Positions 21,540 through 29,073 of a stretch of 29,073 nt of DNA are shown piece after piece. Position 1 is the stretch's first letter. The number at the start of each line of letters is the position of its first letter. This DNA comes from Polytrichum commune. Its lineage: Eukaryota; Streptophyta; Polytrichopsida; Polytrichales; Polytrichaceae. The notes below the pieces were generated by a model that was given only the letters and a program-made list of their open reading frames with translations, was not told the DNA's origin and did not search any database. The position numbers and the translations under genes were made by a program. Location: positions 1 through 29,073 of the forward strand of contig CATNTY010000029.1 in the NCBI GenBank assembly GCA_950295325.1. The letters are read 5' to 3'.

Positions 21540-21650
21540 TTACTAAGGATTATGTTGATGAATAGATGATGGCCCACCACTTTTCACACTTATACGATCG
21601 GAGATGCCGATGGATGGTGCCAAATGTAGTTGGTGTGATCAGCCCCTCAA
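21540..21650 (-). repeat. Inverted dispersed copy of psbR-2 intron 1 repeat
   Basis: Read on the minus strand, this segment matches about 7338-7455 through GATCACA, TTTGGCACCATCC, GGCATCTCCG, GTGTGAAAAGTGGTGGGCC, CATCTATTC and AATCCT. A few small gaps separate these blocks. It is a second copy of a dispersed repeat, located 14 kb away in opposite orientation. Confidence 0.8.
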
Positions 21651-21652
21651 GT

Positions 21653-22549
21653 TGGGGATATTTTGTTGTTGATAACTTCATCCTTAGTCATTTCTTAGAA
21701 TACTATACCTCGTTCAATTAAAAACCATATGTTTTTCATTGAGACTCTCCAATCAAAGAAATAAGATAAAAATTAAAGTGCAAAATTTGGTCAAGTCACT
21801 TGTGCGTGAAGGAAGACTACATTTTACAATACTATGCACTATTAGCTAACTTTATTAGTCACCACTTCTACATCCCTTCTACACATAATAATTGTAGTCT
21901 TCCTTTCTTCAAATTTCTTTAAATTGTACCTTGTTATGATTATGAATTATCAATATTCGTAGTCAAAATCTTAAGACGTGCTTTACTGGCATGTCAAGAT
22001 GTTAAATGTAAACTGTATTGGAAAAAACTTATCCTTGGAGCATTCTTCTTCCAAATACATAAAAATAATATAGGGACTTTTATCAGCACCACCGTGAATG
22101 GGAACCCGTTCTTCCTTACCTTGATTCCATTTTACTAGGTAACAGTGTAGGCATACATTCTATCTTCCGGGAGGTGTCTTCTTCCAAACATATATGGTAG
22201 GTGTTCAAACGGAAACTTGGCATTCCAGACGTTTTGGCTGGATCCAGAAAGTGTCTCCCAAGTCATGACTTTGAAGGAGAAACACATCTTGTAATCAAAG
22301 TAGGTAAGGATCAAAGGTAGAATTTGTATACGTTACAAAGAGTGACCAATCCATACAGTCAACGACAGCACATTGAAGCTGTATGATCCTGCTCAGTGTG
22401 CCCATTATAACAATGGGTACCGGCAAGCAACTGCCACAATACAAATCCCAAGCCACCATGAGCCTCTAGCACTTGCTGGACAGAAACTTTGCCCTTGACA
22501 GCAGGAAATGAGGGCCTTATTTTGATTGTGGATGTTTAAGAGAATCCTA
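21653..22549. other. 3' flank of the MtnA-MtnK gene, no other gene seen
   Basis: Includes the presumed 3' UTR of the fusion gene just below 22550. The rest is AT-rich without recognisable coding or RNA features. Confidence 0.4.
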
Positions 22550-25500
22550 TTAACTAGCCTGCAGAGCATTACAGACTTGCCCAATGTCGGTGAATTCCGA
22601 CCTCCCTATCAACAGATGCTTGGCAAAGTTCAAAGCTCGGCGCTCGCATTGGACCTTCTTCTCCAAGTCAGAAATAGACTCCAAGTCTTCGACATGAGCA
22701 ATGCCGACCACTCTCCTGTAACAAGGGCCAGGGAAGCTATTAGCACAAACTTGTCATAGAAAAGAAGAAAGCAAAGAAAAGAAAGACAAATTTGATGTTG
22801 CCACCAGCATGCATTATGGTGTCGCTTCATTTTCGAGTTGGTCCAAGTCTATATGTAACCCTGAAACAAGTATTATGAGAATTAGAAGGACCCCAACAAC
22901 TATTGCATCCTTTTGAAGGTGAACTCCTTGACAGGGCATGGACAAGCCGTCTGGCATCTATCCCCCCAAGGGCAAGCCCCTAGGTTCCCACATGGTTGAT
23001 AGAAAGATCCAGTTCACCTGAATACCCCCACTATGACCATAGATGGTAGGGTGCACTGGAAATCAAGTGCTACAAAGGTCACCCATCCGAGCACTATCCC
23101 GGGCTTTGGCGGCTTAGCCTCAGTTCCCATGGAATCCGGGTTAAGGCCTTGGGTTTAAGCCACACTCCAACTTGTCATACTAATTGTAGCACTGACTAGC
23201 CTAGGCTGGAATAAAAGTTTGCTTGCTTCGAAGTATGTACAATGGTTCACCTGATCATTTTAGCTGCAGCATAGCCAAGACTGTCCTGGAAAATCTCAGA
23301 CATATATGATTTCTGCGCGCGTGTTTGCAGTTCTTTTGTATTGTAAACTTCCTTCTTGTATGCATCCCCAGCACCCCAATTTCGGTCCCAAAGAGAAACA
23401 AACTCCTCTGCAAAGAGTCGCCACGTCTGGTCTATTGTCTTCAATAACCAGAGTTTGTACCCCTGTGATGCAACATGTGTACAACGGCTCATTATTCTCC
23501 TGGAAAACCACAACAAATGGGAGAGATTTTTGCAAATTTATACCAGAGAAAAATATGTAACTTCTCTCTAAATGCATCACTGGCCTGCTGACTTTTACAC
23601 TACGCCAACCAACAAAAAAGATGGACTTCATTTTTGACGCAGTCTAGAAAGAAAGTTGAGTACCTCTCGGTCATCTTTGGCAGTTGCATGGCCATCTTGA
23701 GACACATATGCAAGCATCAGATTGCCAAGGAACGCTCCCACATCGAATCCCATTGGCCCGTAAAAGCCAAACTCGGGATCAATACATTTTGTGGATGTTT
23801 GCGTGACCATTATGGATCCTGTGTGTAAATCCCCATGCAACAGGGCCTGTGTTCTTTCACAAAACCTGTCATCACATGTCCCATACTCATCATTCAGTAA
23901 ACATGCCATAGAAAAACAATGATGACTGTAATGGCTTCCAAGGGTAATAAGAATAGATCCTTCCTTCAATCAAATTAATAAACAAATCCACAGAATTTGA
24001 CAAATGACATGTCCTAATGCACTGTACATGTTACTCTCTATATACAACAGAGTGCAAGTGAGCCCTAACGGTCTTAATGTACTAAGTTCTTACTTTGACT
24101 TGAGGCTGGCAATCTCAATTTTGACATCTGAATCTTCCCGTAGAGCTTGGGCATCAGCATCAAGATGTGGTGACGTCCATCTATTGTTGGAAGCATCCAT
24201 GTAGGGCTCCGTAAAAATGACTTGCTCCGTTAGCCGACACATTTCAATATTGCCGCAAAATATTGCCACTGCAAGCAAAATCCACAATAAAGTGCAACTT
24301 TCATGATTAAGATTATCGAGGGACTACCTTAAAAGGTGCACATCACTGCATCAACTGAACTATTTTGCAAAATTACTCTTTCTAAAAAGATGCACGAGCA
24401 AGGAAAATGAGACAGGTCGGCCATGAACTTAGGAATACAAAGACGTACAACAACATGCACCTCATGTATTCAACTCAATACCAAAACAGTGATTATTAGT
24501 TCTGGAAACTCATTGACTGCTGGGTACCTGCTTCCCGATGTGTCAGAGTGGAGACCGCCAGCAAAGAAGTGTTGAAGAGAGTGGAGGCCATATATTTTGC
24601 CATGTCTCGTGCTAATTGAGGATACACTACGCCGGCAATCAAGCCTTTTCTCAAAATGATGTGCGGCGGTTCTAAGTATTCCATGACAGTCAACGCCATG
24701 GGATGGTCGAAGTAATAAACCTCTGGCACATGGTCCGGTGCCCACCTTCCATGCTCACGCAACACAGTGGTTTCAAAGTAGGCTCGCTCAATTGTCATTG
24801 GCCAAGATTCACCAACACACCGCACATAGGGTAGAGCCTGTCATGCAAAACACAAATTCATATTTAAGCTCATGTATGAAGAGGTCATAACAAGTTTAAA
24901 AAGGAATCATGAGAGGAACCCATCAAGTGCTTATATCAAACCAAACTCACATCAATTCATCAATATACTATACATTTTAGAAAGGTTGAACGGTGATTGC
25001 ACAGGTAATCAGGCAATCACCATTCCAAAACCAGTTGGCTGTCTACAAAGACTTATTGAGTGGACAGTGCGGGATAACCCAGGATATTAATTTATATGGA
25101 TGGGTGCATGGGGCCAGGACAGACGGCATGGGCCTGTACTAGTCTACTATACATTTTGGAACAGTGAGTGTGCATGGGCGTTGACATTATTGCAGTTCCG
25201 CAGCTCCAGCCATTGACGGGGCCAGGAACTTAAATTTGTATGCACAGGAGCAACAGACTGGGCTGGCACAGGTTCAAACTAGTTTGATGTGTACTTGGGA
25301 ACCACAAAGTGCTATTAAACAAAACATAGATCAATTAGTTCAATGCATACCTGCTTCAAAACAAAGGACCCCTTTGGACCAACGAGAATGTATACATAGT
25401 TTAGGTTACCGTCTCCAACTTCCTTGATGCTCCATTCTGTGCTTGTTCCACCTAAAATATCTGCCAAATGAGATTGGTTCTTCACATAGTCCGCAACCAC

Positions 25501-28500
25501 TGCCTCATTCAATGGTCTGAAAGAAGAATGCAAATCTTCACCCATAGCACGTCCACATACAGCTGGCCCATTCAAATCCACTGGAATGGTGGGCTCTGAT
25601 TCAAGGTCTGGTTTCCCAGCTTCATTAGGGGTTTCTCCTTTGGTGGCTTTTGCAATAAAGGACTGGATATCAAAGACATCGCTGTTCTTGTCTTTTGTGA
25701 TCACACCCTGCCATTAACAACAACAAATACTGAGTTCACTCCACAGACTGAAAACAAGTCCACATGAAGAGTTCTTAGACCCAAGACAAAAACAAGCATT
25801 CTGATAGATGTAAGGTAAGTGGGCCTGTAACAGACACTTTGAGCTCTGCACCTACTTCTCCTAGGGTATGAAATGCCCGCTTAGTACAAGTGGATTAGCA
25901 AATACAAGTCCACACAATTTTGGAGCTCATTTGAGTATCTTAATCATTATCAAAGTGAAGGTTCTCTTTCTTCTTGGATGCTCATATAAGTCCCCCCAAT
26001 ATTATGTTGATTAATGGACCTGGAGTAGTTAACAAAATTTTGAGCATGTAGTCCAACCTCTTGAAACACATGTGTCTACTTGGGGTTCGTCATTATATCC
26101 ACACCAGTCCAATTACACACAACTCAAATACAGGTGTCCGACGATTGAAATAAGTAACCAAATTAGGCCCTCTTAATTTATGCCATGTTGAGAACAAGCT
26201 TGGGGAGTTTACCTGGTCTGTAATGATACCGGTAATGAGTCGAGCTGGTGTGACATCAAAAGCAGGGTTCCAAACACCAACACCGTGTGCAGCAATTTGT
26301 GTACCGTGCCCACCATGTGTGTGGGTAAGCTCTTTTGGTGACCTCTCCTCAATCACAATTTCCTTTCCAGACTGAATCGCGGTGTCAATGGAAGTCAAAG
26401 GTGCTGCTACGTAAAATGGTACATTATGGTGGAAGGCTGACAGAGCCAGACTGTATGTCCCTATCTTGTTTGCTGTGTCCCCTGTACAGAAAAAAAGCGA
26501 CATCAGCAGAATTGCCTTTGTGAAAGCTGCATTGCGTATTCTAGCCATGATGAAATTGAAATAATATAGACATGATTTGTATGCATCACAACTTTCCAAA
26601 GAGTCGTGTTAAATTATACCTACTGGTGTATAATGTAATTATCTTATAATGTATGTCCTACTCTAACGTAACAATTTGCTTCATAGAAGCCTAATGTGGC
26701 ACATGTTAAACAAAAATGAGGAAATCATGACGCATTAACAAGATATGTATGATGTTATTTCAACAATTTATTGTTTCTACATCATAATTCCAGCTCCAAA
26801 AGTTTGTGATGTGTTCATCGCCTCAATTAACAAGAAAACAGAAAAGTTATGAAAGAAGCAGAGATCGAGCCACAAAACCTCCACAACAAAGTTCCCAGAG
26901 AAAGTGGAAATTCAAACACCTACCATTGGCTGCAATTCGGTCTGCCCCAACAACGACTGCATCAACACGGCCTAATGATTTCAAAGAAGCTGCAGCAGAG
27001 TCAGCTACCAGCACTGCTGGTATCTTATCATGTACCAACTCAAACGCAGTCAATCTTGACCCCTGCAACAATCCCAATTACCAGAAAAATGGAGAACACA
27101 ATTAAAGACAGACATATGAAGAAGCTGCTCAGCAAGTGTAGAAGTATACTTGACCTAACAGGCACTCTAAAGACCTCCATTCTTAAACCAAAAGGTAAAG
27201 ACACTCGAATGATATGATACTATCAAACGTTATGAGAAATAAACTAAACCTTCTATACAACAGACAACAATAATTGATACATAAACAACAGGAAGGACAT
27301 AAGCTTCCCTGATGGAAGATTAGTGAAGACCACAGTATGACCTTCACATGCAAGTAATTTCAGGGACCATCATTAATTGATAAGATTACCAAAATGATTT
27401 TCAGTAACTTTGGCAGCTTCTCACAGTGAACTGACAAACAATATTACCTTTCCAGGACAACGAAACAGAAAAAAAATTCAAAAAAATAGTGGAACACCAA
27501 ATATTAAACCTGATTGTAAGGACGTGTTTCTGTACAAATAGCGGTCTCAAGCTTTCCTTGTGCATGCAGCGCACGAATGACTCCCAAGGCTGTCCCATAT
27601 GCAGATGTTGCCAAGCTGATATACAACAATTAATGTACACAGTATGTCATTCAAAGACACTCACATCTGTACGGAGGGTCATGTGTACATGGTGATCTAA
27701 TGCTGCCTAATATTTAGCATTTTAAAGCATCTCAGCCAACATTGAGAACCCAGGTCGCACAAAGAGCAACTGTGGATATGAATCTCCCAAACAAATAGTC
27801 AACAAGGGAGGGAACCGTTTTCTTGATATCAATCGGGTATCTATAATGAAAATTTCACATTTTTTTGATACCAGTAGTGTATGGGTATTTGACAGTAAAT
27901 TTTGTTTTCAATACCATTCGGGTGTATATACCATGCAAGAACCTTCATACCTGGGCAAAATCATCCTAGTATCAATGTGGTTCAGAAAGATATTGACCCA
28001 AATAATAACTCAGGTATAAAAAGATTCTACTACCTTGACATACCCACCAAATATCAGTATTTCACTGGTATTACAATTTTGATAACCACAGGTAGGTTCT
28101 TTGATAGCATTATTGATGTTGATTACTGATACCCATGCATACACCTACATACAAGACCAATGCTGGTTTCCACCTGCCAGTATTACAATGCGTGAGGACA
28201 CGCATGCCTTTGCGTGCAGGAGGTGTTGTTGATCCCATCCAACTTGACAAAGCATCTGCTCCAAAGGCTCCAATGGCCTTGTTGGAGGCCATGTCAGCAA
28301 CCAGCATGTTTTCTGAAGCCTCCATGTAAGCCTGTAGATGCAAAAACCACATCCACAATTTCAAGATCGATAGGACTGTCTAGATGTCTGCGCAGAAAAG
28401 TTCAAGGATGCCGTTTTGGAAACGGAATTCGGCGTGCCAAGGTAAAAGACTTTCAGCCTTGACATTTGCCTCACCTTGAGGAGCTAGGTTTCAACATCGG

Positions 28501-28827
28501 TCCCTCTTTTTTCAGATAGAAATGTCAATTTCAACTCCAATCCAAGACGAAGATTTTGTAAGGCTTAAAACCACATTTCCAATCAGTGTTGAAACGGACA
28601 ATTGTATCCAACCAAAGAGGGACCAACCTTGCAACCAATCTCCCAAAGGTTAGGCACATGTCAAGACCACGATTTCTTCCCAATCAAAAGCACTATTGTT
28701 TGAATTGATCTGCAATCATGTGCTCACCTGATATGCTGACTCGGCATCGGCTCCTTCATCGGCTGCCTCTTGAACAAGAGCTAATAAAGTTGTGGCAGCA
28801 TCTGCAAGGTTGACAGCTGTTGGACGA
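22550..28827 (-). CDS. Fused MTR-1-P isomerase / methylthioribose kinase (5' end outside)
   Basis: The kinase phosphorylates 5-methylthioribose and the isomerase converts the product to methylthioribulose-1-phosphate: consecutive steps of methionine salvage. Exons, minus strand: 28827-28728, 28331-28174, 27615-27510, 27062-26924, 26481-26213, 25707-25351, 24837-24528, 24268-24094, 23865-23664, 23462-23251, 22715-22550 (TAA at 22552-22550). All visible joins are GT-AG with matching phases, giving about 730 residues. The first isomerase exons (roughly 100 residues) lie beyond the window. Isomerase motifs: [14 protein letters not shown] (catalytic Cys), [23 protein letters not shown] (catalytic Asp), [10 protein letters not shown]. 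Exon 25707-25351 ends the isomerase ([17 protein letters not shown]), adds a linker of about 40 residues and opens the kinase ([25 protein letters not shown]). Kinase motifs: [32 protein letters not shown] (catalytic loop), [13 protein letters not shown] (metal site), [11 protein letters not shown]. No stop or start separates the domains. It probably acts in the cytosol. Confidence 0.93.
22900..23195 (-). mobile_element. 5S rRNA-derived element (Cassandra/SINE3-like) in last intron
   Basis: On the minus strand, 23140-23048 aligns along its length with plant 5S rRNA. It has CGGATTCCATGGGAACT, then GGCTAAGCCGCC, GCCCGGGATAGTGCT, GGATGGGTGACC (the box C region, 23088-23077) and a final TGCACCCT. 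It is too diverged to be a working 5S gene. Such 5S-like cores occur in Cassandra TRIM LTRs and in 5S-derived SINEs. A possible TG-type left end (TGCTACAATT) is at 23192. The right end is not defined. It lies in the intron between kinase exons 23462-23251 and 22715-22550, in the same orientation as the gene. Confidence 0.7.
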
Positions 28828-29073
28828 CTGCGGCCACAGAGAATACAAATCCCTAATATTATTAGTAAAAAACAGTTGATGCAACAAAATCCCTCTTTCA
28901 GAGACTGCCCGATTCTGCTTGACTGTTGATCTTAGACTTATAATCCCATTGTGTTACTCAAAGGTAGAAAAGAGGGAGAGCCTAGATTTTGGAAGACTTT
29001 GGCCAACTTATGACCACCAAATTTTGTAGCCACCAGCTGACAAAGTTGAACAATAGCTAACAAAGTTTGTGGC

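Noticed and set aside
23048-23140. A functional 5S rRNA gene
   Set aside because: It is too diverged from plant 5S over boxes A and C, has no tandem array, and is embedded in an intron.
22550-28827. MtnA and MtnK as two adjacent separate genes
   Set aside because: The last isomerase residues and first kinase residues share one uninterrupted exon (25707-25351), with no stop or methionine start in a sensible place between them.
2631-28827. A functional cluster linking PsbR, PsaL and methionine salvage
   Set aside because: Different strands, kilobases of repeat DNA between genes and no shared regulatory motif. Plant nuclear genes of this kind are usually scattered, so proximity alone is not evidence.
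28828-29073. An earlier isomerase exon at the right edge
   Set aside because: A minus-strand frame contains an LAIVQL run, but it does not match the expected isomerase sequence or supply the phase and Ser codon start needed for the exon at 28827.
1-29073. CRISPR arrays, phage or bacterial operons
   Set aside because: No regularly spaced identical repeats, and the introns and plant protein families exclude a prokaryotic source.

Overview
This is nuclear DNA of a photosynthetic land plant or close streptophyte relative. The genes have GT-AG introns and chloroplast transit peptides, and they encode the plant-type photosystem subunits PsbR and PsaL. Long AT-rich intergenic stretches full of decayed transposon and foldback DNA fit a non-flowering lineage (bryophyte, lycophyte or fern grade), but I cannot name the species. 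There are no bacterial features, CRISPR arrays or operons.

Layout: (1) 1-2500 is gene-free, with a minisatellite and two hairpins. (2) 2631-4047 and 6732-8738 are two direct tandem psbR genes, each with five exons of identical length (181/59/56/53/92 nt) and each encoding 146 residues. Between them lie a decayed unrecognised reading frame (minus strand) and an orphan psbR exon 4 remnant just upstream of copy 2. Intron 1 of copy 2 has grown by degenerate tandem copies of the exon 1/intron 1 junction, and part of that repeat reappears inverted near 21.6 kb. (3) 9.7-12.5 kb holds a broken pogo/CENP-B-like DDE transposon. (4) 13.2-13.9 kb is a long inverted-repeat (foldback) element, and 15.1 kb has a perfect 61-bp direct repeat. 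(5) 17274-17936 (minus) is an intronless psaL with a G-box/I-box promoter. (6) 18.3-22.5 kb is gene-free and repeat-rich. (7) 22550 to the right edge (minus) is one large gene with at least 11 exons.

The main find is that right-hand gene. It encodes methylthioribose-1-phosphate isomerase (MtnA/MTI) fused in frame to 5-methylthioribose kinase (MtnK/MTK). In flowering plants such as Arabidopsis these are separate genes for consecutive steps of methionine (Yang cycle) salvage. One uninterrupted 357-nt exon holds the last MtnA residues, a linker of about 40 residues and the start of MtnK, so the fusion does not depend on a predicted splice. Motifs of both enzymes are intact. The last intron of this gene carries a 5S rRNA-derived, Cassandra-like or SINE-like insertion.

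PsbR (PSII) and PsaL (PSI) are both thylakoid proteins, but nothing in the sequence indicates that they work together with the salvage enzyme. Their proximity is probably incidental.
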